From Alphaproteobacteria bacterium (GTDB taxonomy: Bacteria > Pseudomonadota > Gammaproteobacteria > JAGOUN01): a DNA stretch of 47,431 nucleotides. Within the stretch, counting starts at the first letter, position 1. Each line of letters starts with the position of its first letter. The DNA lies in contig JAGKWX010000015.1 of the NCBI GenBank assembly GCA_021151585.1, positions 1-47,431 of the forward strand. The letters are read 5' to 3'. The notes beneath the pieces are model-generated. The model did no database searches and was not told the DNA's origin. It saw only the letters and a program-made list of their open reading frames with translations. The translations under genes and the position numbers were made by a program. Shown piece after piece: positions 6,107 through 14,258 of the stretch.

Positions 6107-8962
6107 ATGACCATAGAATACACTGAAAAGGCGCAAAATATGCCTAATAACATTGTGAATGATCAGAATAAGCCCATTGTACCAGGCATGCTCTATGTCT
6201 TAAGACGAGCAAACTGTATTCGCGCTGGAGAAAATCCTGTTACAGATTATGAATCAGAAAAAATTTACATAGCTATCACCAAAGCAATGATTGCCGTTGA
6301 GGGCCCTGAAGCAATGGGATCAACACGCGTTCAACAAGTGGCTCGTGATATTGCACAACATATTACTAATCGCTTTATGCTTAATATACACAGTAACAAT
6401 ATTATCCCAATTGAAGATATTCAAGACCAGGTTGAGCTGGCTCTCATGCGCGCAGGCGAACAAAAAGTCGCGCGCGCCTACGTACTATACCGCGAAGAAC
6501 GCCGCAAAGCGCGCGAACTCGCTACCAATAAAGGCAAAGATAACATCGCCTTACATATCAAACAACACGATGGCGCACTGACTCCACTCAATATCAAACA
6601 ATTGGAAAAACGCTTAGCCACGGCTTGCCAAGGATTAAAACACGTAAATGCTAGCGCAATTCTACAAGACGCAATTCGCAATATTTTTGATGGTATTTCT
6701 GCTGCTGATTTATCTAAAGCATTAATCATGTCCGCACGCACGATGATTGAACGCGAACCGAATTATACCTATGTAACAGCACGTCTTTTGCTCGACACAT
6801 TACGCGGCGAAGCTTTAACATTGGTTGGCGTAGCCAACGATGCCACCTACGAAGAAATGGCAAAGCTATATCCAATATATTTTAAAGCATTTATTGAAAA
6901 AGGCATTGAACTAGAAATGCTAGATGAACGTTTAGGTAAAGAATTCGATATAGATAAATTAAGCACAGCACTCAACCCAACGCAAGATTTACAATTTACA
7001 TACTTAAGCCTGCAAACATTATATGACCGCTATTTTTTACACAGTTACGGTGTTCGCTATGAATTACCACAAGCATTTTATATGCGAGTTGCTATGGGCT
7101 TGGCTCTCAATGAAGAAAATAAAACTGAACGTGCGATTGAATTTTACAATTTAATTTCTAGCTTTGATTATATGACGTCGACCCCCACATTATTCAATGC
7201 TGGTACACGTAGACCACAATTATCAAGCTGTTTTTTAACAACGGTGCCCGATGATTTAGACGGTATTTATAGCGCGATTAAAGATAACGCTTTATTGTCA
7301 AAATTTGCCGGCGGACTTGGTAACGACTGGACCCCTGTGCGCGCGATGGGTGCAAGAATTAAAGGTACGAACGGAAAATCTCAAGGTGTTGTTCCTTTTC
7401 TCAATGTGGCTAACGCAACAGCAATCGCGGTGAATCAAGGAGGAAAACGTCAAGGCGCTGTGTGTGCTTATTTAGAAACATGGCATTTAGATATTGAAGA
7501 GTTTCTTGAGTTGCGAAAAAACACTGGTGATGAACGTCGCCGTACTCACGATATGAATACAGCTAACTGGGTCCCAGATTTATTTATGAAACGTGTTAAC
7601 GAAAAAGCTGACTGGACCCTATTTTCACCTGATGAAACACCTGATTTACATGATTTATATGGCGAAGCGTTTGAACAACGATACACTGAATATGAGCAAC
7701 TAGCTCGCGATGGAAAAATTCGAAATTTCAAAACATTACCAGCATTAAATTTGTGGCGAAAAATGTTAAGCATGTTATTTGAAACAGGCCATCCATGGAT
7801 CACATTTAAAGACCCTTGTAATTTACGCTCACCGCAACAACATTGTGGCGTTGTGCATAGTTCAAATCTGTGTACTGAAATCACATTAAATACGTCCAAA
7901 GAAGAAATTGCAGTGTGCAATCTAGGTAGTATTAATATGGCGGCACACATAGATGCTAACGGTAATATTAATAAAGAAAAGTTACGCAACACTGTCCGCA
8001 CCGCTGTTCGCATGCTGGATAATGTCTTGGATGTAAATTTTTACTCCGTGCCACAAGCGCGTAACGCTAATATCAAACATCGCCCCGTTGGCTTAGGCAT
8101 CATGGGCTTTCAAGATGCATTATATATTAAGAAATTAGCCTACACTTCTGAAGAAGCTGTACAATTTGCCGACGAGTCAATGGAGTTAATTAGCTACTAC
8201 GCCATCGAAGCGTCAGCAGATTTAGCTGAAGAACGCGGTTGTTATGAAAGCTTTACTGGCTCTCTATGGAACCAAGGCATATTACCGATTGATTCAATTG
8301 AATTATTAGCAACAGCTCGTGGTGAATACTTAGAACAAAACCGCAGCAAAACATTAGACTGGGATACTCTACGTCATCGCGTCAGCAAAGGTATGCGTAA
8401 TTCAAATGTCATGGCGATTGCACCAACCGCAACCATCTCTAATATTTGTGGTGTTTCACAATCAATTGAACCAACGTATCAAAATCTTTATGTAAAATCG
8501 AATTTGTCAGGCGAATTTACCGTTATCAATCCATACCTTGTTGAAGAGCTGCGAAACCTCGGTCTTTGGGATGACGTTATGGTGAATGACCTCAAATATT
8601 ATGATGGCAGCTTAACAAATATTTCACGCATTCCACAGCAAGTAAAAGATCGTTTTGCTACTGCATTTGAAATTGATCCGCGCTGGTTAGTTGAAGCAGC
8701 GTCACGCCGACAAAAATGGATTGATCAAGCCCAATCGCTCAATTTATATATGGCTGCTCCTTCTGGTGCAAAATTAGATGCCCTATATAAATTTGCATGG
8801 AAACGCGGTCTGAAAACAACGTATTATCTACGTAGTTTAGGCGCAACCAATACAGAAAAATCCACTGTTGAAAACAATGCTTTAAACGCAGTAAAAACTG
8901 ATGCAGCATCAGCCCCCAAAGCCTGCTCCATCGACAATCCAGACTGCGAAGCGTGTCAATAG
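6107..8962 (+). CDS. nrdA: Class Ia ribonucleoside-diphosphate reductase, alpha subunit
   Basis: A 951-residue large subunit that reduces NDPs to dNDPs with NrdB. The N-terminus holds an ATP-cone (VLRRANCIRAGENPVTDYES onward, about residues 27-125) and a second, more diverged cone-like segment (about 160-250), making it longer than the 761-residue E. coli enzyme and like the long forms of Pseudomonas and Chlamydia. Catalytic-barrel motifs include LSSCFL, NLCTEITL and CNLGSIN, and the C-terminal redox pair is in CEACQ. The frame could open at TTG 6053, but that lies inside an NrdR box; ATG 6107 has AAGGA at correct spacing. Expression should be NrdR-controlled. nrdB lies 1.7 kb downstream, separated by an opposed kinase gene. 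Confidence 0.97.
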   Translation: MTIEYTEKAQNMPNNIVNDQNKPIVPGMLYVLRRANCIRAGENPVTDYESEKIYIAITKAMIAVEGPEAMGSTRVQQVARDIAQHITNRFMLNIHSNNIIPIEDIQDQVELALMRAGEQKVARAYVLYREERRKARELATNKGKDNIALHIKQHDGALTPLNIKQLEKRLATACQGLKHVNASAILQDAIRNIFDGISAADLSKALIMSARTMIEREPNYTYVTARLLLDTLRGEALTLVGVANDATYEEMAKLYPIYFKAFIEKGIELEMLDERLGKEFDIDKLSTALNPTQDLQFTYLSLQTLYDRYFLHSYGVRYELPQAFYMRVAMGLALNEENKTERAIEFYNLISSFDYMTSTPTLFNAGTRRPQLSSCFLTTVPDDLDGIYSAIKDNALLSKFAGGLGNDWTPVRAMGARIKGTNGKSQGVVPFLNVANATAIAVNQGGKRQGAVCAYLETWHLDIEEFLELRKNTGDERRRTHDMNTANWVPDLFMKRVNEKADWTLFSPDETPDLHDLYGEAFEQRYTEYEQLARDGKIRNFKTLPALNLWRKMLSMLFETGHPWITFKDPCNLRSPQQHCGVVHSSNLCTEITLNTSKEEIAVCNLGSINMAAHIDANGNINKEKLRNTVRTAVRMLDNVLDVNFYSVPQARNANIKHRPVGLGIMGFQDALYIKKLAYTSEEAVQFADESMELISYYAIEASADLAEERGCYESFTGSLWNQGILPIDSIELLATARGEYLEQNRSKTLDWDTLRHRVSKGMRNSNVMAIAPTATISNICGVSQSIEPTYQNLYVKSNLSGEFTVINPYLVEELRNLGLWDDVMVNDLKYYDGSLTNISRIPQQVKDRFATAFEIDPRWLVEAASRRQKWIDQAQSLNLYMAAPSGAKLDALYKFAWKRGLKTTYYLRSLGATNTEKSTVENNALNAVKTDAASAPKACSIDNPDCEACQ

Positions 8963-8973
8963 ACATAAAACTA

Positions 8974-8997
8974 TTCCGCAGCCAATAGGCTGCGGAA
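8974..8997. terminator. Bidirectional hairpin terminator between nrdA and the kinase gene
   Basis: TTCCGCAGCC and GGCTGCGGAA form a perfect 10-bp stem around AATA, 11 bases after nrdA and 8 bases beyond the end of the convergent kinase gene. Flanks are A/T-rich on both sides rather than pure U-runs, consistent with ending transcripts from both directions. Confidence 0.8.
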
Positions 8998-9005
8998 ATT
9001 ATAAA

Positions 9006-10388
9006 TCAAACCAAAAAAGTCTGCTGCGTTGCAAGAAAATTAACTATAACCTCTGCTGATGGTCGTTTGCGATAAAAAGAAGCGCCACACTGCGTCATAA
9101 ATAATGTTACTGGGTTAGTTAGCAATTCAGTATTAACATCAACATTTTCTTTTTCACTAGATGAATATTGGACAAAATGCGCATCGAAACACTCACACTT
9201 CCCCCCTCCCATCATTTGCTGCCAAACTTTGTATAACGCGAATATATCTCGCTGTAGAGAAAACTTTAACGTACCATCTAACACTTCGGGAGCGAAGTAA
9301 GCTTTAGTACCTGAAACAATTAAGCCACGCAGATCGTGATCAAGATTCACTGCGCAACCAAAATCAGAAATTTTTGCGTTATAATTTTCATCAATAAGAA
9401 TATTTTCAGGCTTAATATCACCATGCATAATACTTAATCCATGCATGTATGCCAATCCCTGAGCAATATCAAAAAGAAACGATATAGATTGTGACAAGCT
9501 AATCTGAGTAGTCTGCACAAGCACCTTCCTCAATGAACCATACAAGGCAAACTCTAAAAGAAAAGATAAATTATCTTCTTTTAAGCAAACACCATATAAA
9601 CCAATAATATTTTTGTGGTCAAATGTTGAATGCAACGCCATCTCATGTAAAAAGCTAAAATTATTAACTCCTATATTTTTGGCACGTTTTAAAGCAGACA
9701 ATTTACCCTCTATTTCGATTTGATAAACCAAACCAAAAGAACCCGTGGATAGCAGCGCTTGCACAGAACCAGATTCTATTTCATACTGCACACAGTTTTT
9801 TAACAAATACACATAATTTTTAAGCGCTTGATAATACTTCCATTCCTCAGATGTCGAAGAAAAATTTATCATCACAGCGCTAATCACCGATAAAGAATTT
9901 TCAAAATCTACGCCTAAAAACTGTATGATTTGCCAATATATTTTTAAAACTAGTAAACGAAAATTCACTATTTTTATATATAATTGATTCAATTTTTCTT
10001 TAATAAAATAAAGCGATGCGAAATGTTGTTGTGCAAGTGGTAAATATAAAATCTCATTAATGTAATAAAGTAACTCATAAGTCTGAACCAAATTTTCAGA
10101 ATTATACAACGACCAACCCATCCAGCTAGTCATCATGATGAGGTCTTCAGAACTAAAAGTTGAGTACTGCTCAGTAATTTTTTCTCTTTTACATGCCATG
10201 AGAATATCGGCAACTTTACAAGTCTCAAGATGAATCATCTCTAAAACAGACTGAGTTGTGATCATCGAACTGATTTCATTTCGGGCAGGAGATTCGCTGG
10301 TGATAATATTTAAATTAGGCCTTTTACGAGGGGGTGTTACAGATGAACATTCACGCGATCTATTGTTTAGTATATTATGTTGCAGCAT
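9006..10388 (-). CDS. Eukaryotic-like serine/threonine (TKL-type) protein kinase
   Basis: A 460-residue protein. Residues 1-205 are a helical, Leu/Tyr-rich region I do not recognise. Residues about 208-450 are a complete kinase domain: glycine loop STGSFGLVY (214-222, first Gly replaced by Ser), Lys234 in ALK, helix-C Glu249, catalytic loop HGDIKPENIL (322-331), DFG at 342-344, APE at 366-368, Asp381 and Arg442. HGD in place of HRD and the overall pattern resemble tyrosine-kinase-like Ser/Thr kinases of eukaryotes. All catalytic residues are present, so activity is likely. No signal peptide or membrane helix. It sits between nrdA and nrdB on the opposite strand, like an insertion into an nrd locus. 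In intracellular Legionellales such kinases are often translocated effectors; that role is inference. Confidence 0.88.
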   Translation of the reverse strand: MLQHNILNNRSRECSSVTPPRKRPNLNIITSESPARNEISSMITTQSVLEMIHLETCKVADILMACKREKITEQYSTFSSEDLIMMTSWMGWSLYNSENLVQTYELLYYINEILYLPLAQQHFASLYFIKEKLNQLYIKIVNFRLLVLKIYWQIIQFLGVDFENSLSVISAVMINFSSTSEEWKYYQALKNYVYLLKNCVQYEIESGSVQALLSTGSFGLVYQIEIEGKLSALKRAKNIGVNNFSFLHEMALHSTFDHKNIIGLYGVCLKEDNLSFLLEFALYGSLRKVLVQTTQISLSQSISFLFDIAQGLAYMHGLSIMHGDIKPENILIDENYNAKISDFGCAVNLDHDLRGLIVSGTKAYFAPEVLDGTLKFSLQRDIFALYKVWQQMMGGGKCECFDAHFVQYSSSEKENVDVNTELLTNPVTLFMTQCGASFYRKRPSAEVIVNFLATQQTFLV

Positions 10389-10564
10389 AGCTTTTTTGTT
10401 ATTATTTGAGCATATTATGTATACAATATATACTTAATGATTATTAAGAAATCCTTAGATACCAGGATAAATAGACAATATAGTAAAAAATTGATCTATA
10501 GCCGCTATACTCCACCCTACAGCATAAAATACCTTATCAAAAACTATTGAAAAATTAAAAAAAA

Positions 10565-10610
10565 TACTTTATATTGTATAAAAAAATAAAACATACACTA
10601 TATATAGTGT
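10565..10610. promoter_or_regulatory. Pair of NrdR boxes upstream of nrdB
   Basis: acactatatatagtgt at 10595-10610 is a perfect 16-base palindrome and an exact NrdR consensus. A weaker partner, tactttatattgtata, lies at 10565-10580 with centres 30 bases apart. This matches the spacing in front of nrdA, so nrdA and nrdB appear to keep separate NrdR-controlled promoters, and nrdB does not depend on read-through from nrdA. Confidence 0.87.
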
Positions 10611-10637
10611 CTCAAGCCAAGACCAAGGAACAATACA

Positions 10638-11738
10638 ATGTCAACAATTGAAACCATCAATCACGCCCAATCAGCACACAACCAAACCGGGCTTGAAAAC
10701 GTTGAAATGGGAGCAAGACGCATCCAAGTAGATGAAAAAAAAATAATTAATTGCCGCGCTGACCTTAATCAATTATTTCCATTAAAATACGATTGGGCTT
10801 GGCAAAAATACTTAAATGCTTGCGCAAATCACTGGATGCCGCAAGAAATCAACATGGCTGCCGATATTGCCATGTGGAAAGACCCGAATGGCTTAACCGC
10901 TGACGAAAGATTAGTTTTCATGCGTGCGATAGGTTTTTTTTCCACAGCAGATTCACTGGTTGCCAATAATCTGGTGCTTGCAGTTTATCGACACATCACT
11001 AACCCAGAGTGCCGTCAATATTTGCTACGTCAAGCATTCGAAGAGGCATTACATACACATAGCTATACGCACATTATTCAATCGCTAGGATTAGACGAAG
11101 GCGAGGTTTTTAATATGTATCGCGAAGTACCATCTATCCACGATAAAGCCGCATGGTCGCTACCTTACACTCAGGACTTAGCAAACCCACACTTCAATAC
11201 AGGAACACCAGAAAACGATCAGCGCTTATTACGCGATCTCATCGCATTTTATGCTATTTTTGAAGGGATTTTCTTTTATGTTGGCTTTGTGCAAATGTTA
11301 TCATTTGGCCGCCGCAATAAAATGACCGGATCGGCAGAACAAATCCAATATATTATGCGCGATGAATCAATGCATTTAAACTTTGGCATCGATGTAATTA
11401 ATCAAATCAAATTTGAAAATCCGCACTTATGGACCAAAGAATTACAAGAAGAAATTCATCACATGATTCATGAAGCGACACAGCTTGAATATCGCTACGC
11501 AGAAGATACTATGCCGCGCGGCATCCTAGGGCTAAATGCGCCAATATTTAAAGATTATATGCAATTTATTGCTAACCGCCGATGCATTCAACTAGGCTTA
11601 AAGGAACTATATCCAAGTGCACAAAATCCATTCCCATGGATGAGTGAAATTATGGATTTGAAAAAAGAAAAAAACTTCTTCGAAACCAGGGTGACAGAAT
11701 ATCAAACTGGCGGCACCTTGAGCTGGGATGAAGAATAA
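10638..11738 (+). CDS. nrdB: Class Ia ribonucleoside-diphosphate reductase, beta subunit
   Basis: A 366-residue di-iron small subunit that makes and stores the radical needed by NrdA. Metal-ligand motifs are visible: Asp in STADSL, Glu and His in AFEEALHTHSYTH, Glu in YAIFEGIFF, and Glu/His in RDESMHLNFG. The residue four positions after the first His ligand is Tyr (HTHSY), so this should be a tyrosyl-radical (class Ia) protein and not the Phe-containing class Ic form of Chlamydia, which has a similar long alpha subunit. The C-terminus GGTLSWDEE is the tail that docks on NrdA. AAGGA precedes the ATG. Convergent with fur. Confidence 0.97.
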   Translation: MSTIETINHAQSAHNQTGLENVEMGARRIQVDEKKIINCRADLNQLFPLKYDWAWQKYLNACANHWMPQEINMAADIAMWKDPNGLTADERLVFMRAIGFFSTADSLVANNLVLAVYRHITNPECRQYLLRQAFEEALHTHSYTHIIQSLGLDEGEVFNMYREVPSIHDKAAWSLPYTQDLANPHFNTGTPENDQRLLRDLIAFYAIFEGIFFYVGFVQMLSFGRRNKMTGSAEQIQYIMRDESMHLNFGIDVINQIKFENPHLWTKELQEEIHHMIHEATQLEYRYAEDTMPRGILGLNAPIFKDYMQFIANRRCIQLGLKELYPSAQNPFPWMSEIMDLKKEKNFFETRVTEYQTGGTLSWDEE

Positions 11739-11801
11739 AATCTTCCCCGGATCTTTCCGCTAGATTTGAGGCAAAAAATTTAGAACACCAAATCAAATAT
11801 A

Positions 11802-11826
11802 AAAGGCGAGCCACATGCTCGCCTTT
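11802..11826 (-). terminator. Terminator between nrdB and fur
   Basis: AAAGGCGAG and CTCGCCTTT make a perfect 9-bp stem with a seven-base loop. On the minus strand it begins inside the fur stop codon and continues into TTTTATATTT, a good intrinsic terminator for fur; on the plus strand it also follows nrdB by 63 bases and may stop that transcript. Confidence 0.8.
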
Positions 11827-12241
11827 ACTCGGACATCTTACACAGTTGGCATAGTCCATAAATAGTTAGACTATGGTCCTTCATTGTAAAACCAAATTTT
11901 TTAGTTAATTCTTGTTGGCGTGTTTCAATAATTTCATCCTGAAACTCTACTACTTTACGACAGTTAAGACAGACAAGATGGTCATGATGCTCACCCTGAT
12001 TCAGCTCAAAAACACTATATCCTTCTGCGAAATTATGCCGAATAACCAATTCCGCAGCCTCGAACTGCGTTAAAACACGATAAATTGTTGCTAAACTAAT
12101 ATCTTGGTCCTCAGCTTTCAATTGCTGGTAAATATCTTCGGCGCTCAAATGCCGACCATCAGAGACTGCAAGCAGATCTAAAATTCGCATTCTTGGCGTG
12201 GTTATTTTTAAGCCGGCCGCCTTAAGGTGATTTTTTTCCAA
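11825..12241 (-). CDS. fur: Ferric uptake regulator
   Basis: A 138-residue Fur. The winged helix is residues about 1-80 (LKITTPRMRILDLL, then SLATIYRVLTQFEAAELV). Metal-site residues include His85-His86-Asp87-His88, Cys91 and Cys94, and a second CxxC at 131-134 that would bind structural zinc. Fur represses iron uptake and related genes when Fe(II) is bound. It is divergent from bamE, the common gammaproteobacterial fur|omlA arrangement. I see no convincing 19-base Fur box in the shared 239-base upstream region. Confidence 0.96.
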   Translation of the reverse strand: MEKNHLKAAGLKITTPRMRILDLLAVSDGRHLSAEDIYQQLKAEDQDISLATIYRVLTQFEAAELVIRHNFAEGYSVFELNQGEHHDHLVCLNCRKVVEFQDEIIETRQQELTKKFGFTMKDHSLTIYGLCQLCKMSE

Positions 12242-12344
12242 TATAACAACCTCTGATTTTGTAGATGAGATATTCTACCTTAATGAGCCAGGCGCCGGCT
12301 AGCAGACCAACTAACAACACGGCACAAAAGCCGAATGCAAGCAG

Positions 12345-12384
12345 TATAATTTTTTGATATAATAGTAGCTCTACTACTAGAGCT
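12345..12384 (+). promoter_or_regulatory. Tandem -10 boxes and competing hairpins in the bamE leader
   Basis: Two TATAAT hexamers occur at 12345-12350 and 12358-12363. Immediately downstream two overlapping hairpins can form: TAGTAG-CTCTA-CTACTA (12363-12379) and AGCTCTA-CTAC-TAGAGCT (12367-12384). They share bases and cannot coexist. Function unproven; the bamE start is about 100 bases further on. Confidence 0.4.
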
Positions 12385-12480
12385 TGCTGAAAGCTAATAT
12401 ATAGCAGTGAGTCAACAAAAGCTGATTCCAGCCAGTTGGCGCTGCATGTGTTTAGATTTTAACAACCCGCATAAGGAATA

Positions 12481-12807
12481 ATGATGAAATACGCCCTATC
12501 AGCTTCAGTTCTTGCCGCCATGCTTGCGCTAGCCTCTTGCAAACCCTACCAAATGGATATACCACAAGGCAAAACGTTGACAGAATTGCAAATCTCGCAA
12601 ATTAAAATAGGCATGAGCAAAGAAAACGTTCTACACATACTCGGCACACCACTACAAGGCACCTCACCCTATGATCAAAATCGCCTAGATTACGTAACGA
12701 CCATGCAAAAAAATGGTGGCGTAATTAACGAGAAAATTTTATCGATTGTTTTTAAAAATAATCTCGTGACCAAGATAACACAACAAGATGACCTGGCGGA
12801 AAAATAA
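12481..12807 (+). CDS. bamE: Outer-membrane assembly lipoprotein BamE (OmlA/SmpA)
   Basis: A 108-residue lipoprotein. Signal peptide with lipobox LASC (Cys at about residue 20), followed by the BamE fold with IKIGMSKENVLHILGTPL, the signature of the SmpA/OmlA family, and a beta-strand segment LSIVFKNNLVTKI. BamE is an accessory subunit of the BAM complex that inserts beta-barrels in the outer membrane. Two adjacent ATG codons (12481, 12484) are possible; AAGGA is better spaced for the second. A terminator follows at 12885. Divergent from fur. Confidence 0.93.
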   Translation: MMKYALSASVLAAMLALASCKPYQMDIPQGKTLTELQISQIKIGMSKENVLHILGTPLQGTSPYDQNRLDYVTTMQKNGGVINEKILSIVFKNNLVTKITQQDDLAEK

Positions 12808-12872
12808 TTAGGGCTTATTGACGATCTGTGTCAAAACTATGCTCATCTTCTACCATAACAATAGCGACTGTA

Positions 12873-12908
12873 TCACCCCAGCTTAGACTGGGACCCAGTC
12901 TTCTTTTT
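12873..12908 (+). terminator. Terminator after bamE, built from a dispersed repeat
   Basis: AGACTGG and CCAGTCT (12885-12901) form a perfect 7-bp stem with loop GAC, followed by TCTTTTTC. The preceding bases TCACCCCAGCTTAGACTGGGA belong to the CCAG/CTGG-GTGA repeat seen at three other places in the window, so the repeat appears to have been used as a terminator. Confidence 0.7.
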
Positions 12909-12931
12909 CACATCGTTAAATTCAAACGATC

Positions 12932-13234
12932 CTAAAATTTTCGTCTCTTCGGAGGCGGCGCGCGTCGTCGACGAGCACTCATAGGATCGATCAATAATGA
13001 ACGATAAATTTCAACTCTATCGCCCGCCTTAACGCAATCTTGCAAGTTTTTTTGCTGACTGAAAATACCAACATTTATATTATTTAAAACCAACTCAGGA
13101 CAGTGGCGTAATAGACCAGATGTATCTATAACCTCTTCAATTGTTGATCCCAGCTTAACTCTTAACGTTAACAAAAATGTTTGGTCTATAGACGCATACG
13201 CGCATTCAACCGTTATCAATTCATTTTTTTCCAT
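12932..13234 (-). CDS. rnfH: RnfH family ubiquitin-like protein
   Basis: A 100-residue protein of the RnfH/UPF0125 family. Features: the beta-grasp-like segment ITVECAYASIDQTFLLTLRV, VGIFSQQKNLQDCVKAGDRVEIYRSLLIDP, which is the family signature, and a strongly basic C-terminal tail rich in Arg, Pro and Lys. Precise role unsettled in any organism. Its start lies inside the 3' end of ratA (14-base overlap), the usual ratA-rnfH pair, and it is convergent with bamE. Confidence 0.93.
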   Translation of the reverse strand: MEKNELITVECAYASIDQTFLLTLRVKLGSTIEEVIDTSGLLRHCPELVLNNINVGIFSQQKNLQDCVKAGDRVEIYRSLLIDPMSARRRRAPPPKRRKF

Positions 13235-13658
13235 ACAATTGATGCGCCCTAGTTACAAACGCCTGCAACATTGAATCTGCCGCAGGCTCAAAAATTTTCT
13301 TAAACGGTAAAGACATAATACCTGGCAAAAATTCAAAATCCAAATCTAAAACGACCCTGCAGCCGATATCATCAATAGAAGCAAACTGCCAACCACCTTG
13401 CAAATAATTAAAAGGGCCATTTAACAATGTCATAGCTATTTTTTCATAAGGAAACAACTGGTTTTCTGTCGTAAATTTTTTAGATACCCCGAGCTTTTTA
13501 ATAACAATCGATGCACGCATCAATGAATCCGTTGACTCAATCAGCTCTGTGGCATGACACCAAGGCAAAAACTCAGGATAACGCTTAACATCATTCACTA
13601 AACGATACATGGTTTCACAGGAATAAGGCAATATAGCCTCACGATGGATTTTTGGCAT
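13221..13658 (-). CDS. ratA: RatA/Coq10-like START-domain protein
   Basis: A 145-residue START/polyketide-cyclase-like protein. MPKIHREAILPYSCETMYRL, VNDVKRYPEFLPWC and PLNGPFNYLQGGWQF-like segments are typical of the RatA/YfjG/Coq10 family. In E. coli it is called a ribosome-association toxin, but Coq10 homologues act in ubiquinone metabolism; neither role can be read from sequence. The frame opens 18 codons upstream, but the conserved N-terminus starts at ATG 13658. It overlaps rnfH and is divergent from smpB, the standard arrangement. Confidence 0.93.
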   Translation of the reverse strand: MPKIHREAILPYSCETMYRLVNDVKRYPEFLPWCHATELIESTDSLMRASIVIKKLGVSKKFTTENQLFPYEKIAMTLLNGPFNYLQGGWQFASIDDIGCRVVLDLDFEFLPGIMSLPFKKIFEPAADSMLQAFVTRAHQLYGKK

Positions 13659-13732
13659 TTTTTTTATTCCGTTTTTCAATAAAATGTTATACTCTGTCAC
13701 TCGAACAGACATGGGCAGCCGCCGGCAGCTCC

Positions 13733-13738
13733 TATAAT
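13733..13738 (+). promoter_or_regulatory. Likely -10 box of a short-leader smpB promoter
   Basis: A consensus TATAAT sits 14 bases before the smpB ATG, which would leave a leader of only about 7-8 bases. No Shine-Dalgarno is visible in front of the ATG, and no good -35 box is seen. Confidence 0.4.
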
Positions 13739-13752
13739 CAGCTCATAATTAT

Positions 13753-14223
13753 ATGAAAAAAAATAGCAATATAGATAATACCATAGCTCTCAACCGAAAG
13801 GCATCACACGATTACCATTTTGAAACCAGTTACGAAGCTGGTGTAGAGTTTATGGGCTGGGAACTTAAGAGTATTCGTCAAGGAAGAGTCAACCTCAAAG
13901 AAAGCTATATTCTTATTAAGCAAGCTCAGGCGTGGATTATAGGCATGCACATCTCGCCCCTCACCTCTGCGTCAACTCACGTAGAGGCAGACCCAACTCG
14001 CACACGCCGCTTACTGCTTAACCGCAAAGAATTAAACAAGCTCATAGGCGCAACACAACGTGATGGGTATACCGTAGTTATTCAATCGCTATATTGGAAA
14101 AGAAATTGGGTCAAAGCTCGCATTGCTCTTGCCAAAGGCAAACAAACACACGACAAACGCGCCGCAGAAAAATCACGCGATTGGCAAAGAGAGAAAGCGC
14201 GCGTAATGAAATCACATACTTAA
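13753..14223 (+). CDS. smpB: SsrA-binding protein SmpB
   Basis: A 156-residue tmRNA-binding protein for ribosome rescue. Conserved segments: NRKASHDYHFETSYEAGVEF, GWELKSIRQGRVNLKESY, the FAM-like beta-barrel core, and a basic C-terminal tail with KGKQTHDKRAAEKSRDW that folds on the ribosome. Length is usual. Divergent from ratA. The ssrA tmRNA gene was not found in the window. Confidence 0.97.
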   Translation: MKKNSNIDNTIALNRKASHDYHFETSYEAGVEFMGWELKSIRQGRVNLKESYILIKQAQAWIIGMHISPLTSASTHVEADPTRTRRLLLNRKELNKLIGATQRDGYTVVIQSLYWKRNWVKARIALAKGKQTHDKRAAEKSRDWQREKARVMKSHT

Positions 14224-14258
14224 TTACTTATGCATAGGATTTTGAGCCGCGGCGAACC

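Noticed and set aside
7546..8013. 155-codon minus-strand frame inside nrdA
   Set aside because: Shadow of the conserved reductase gene.
13221..13658. RatA and RnfH as a toxin-antitoxin system
   Set aside because: The pair is a conserved gammaproteobacterial gene neighbourhood; the antitoxin idea for RnfH is not supported by the sequence.
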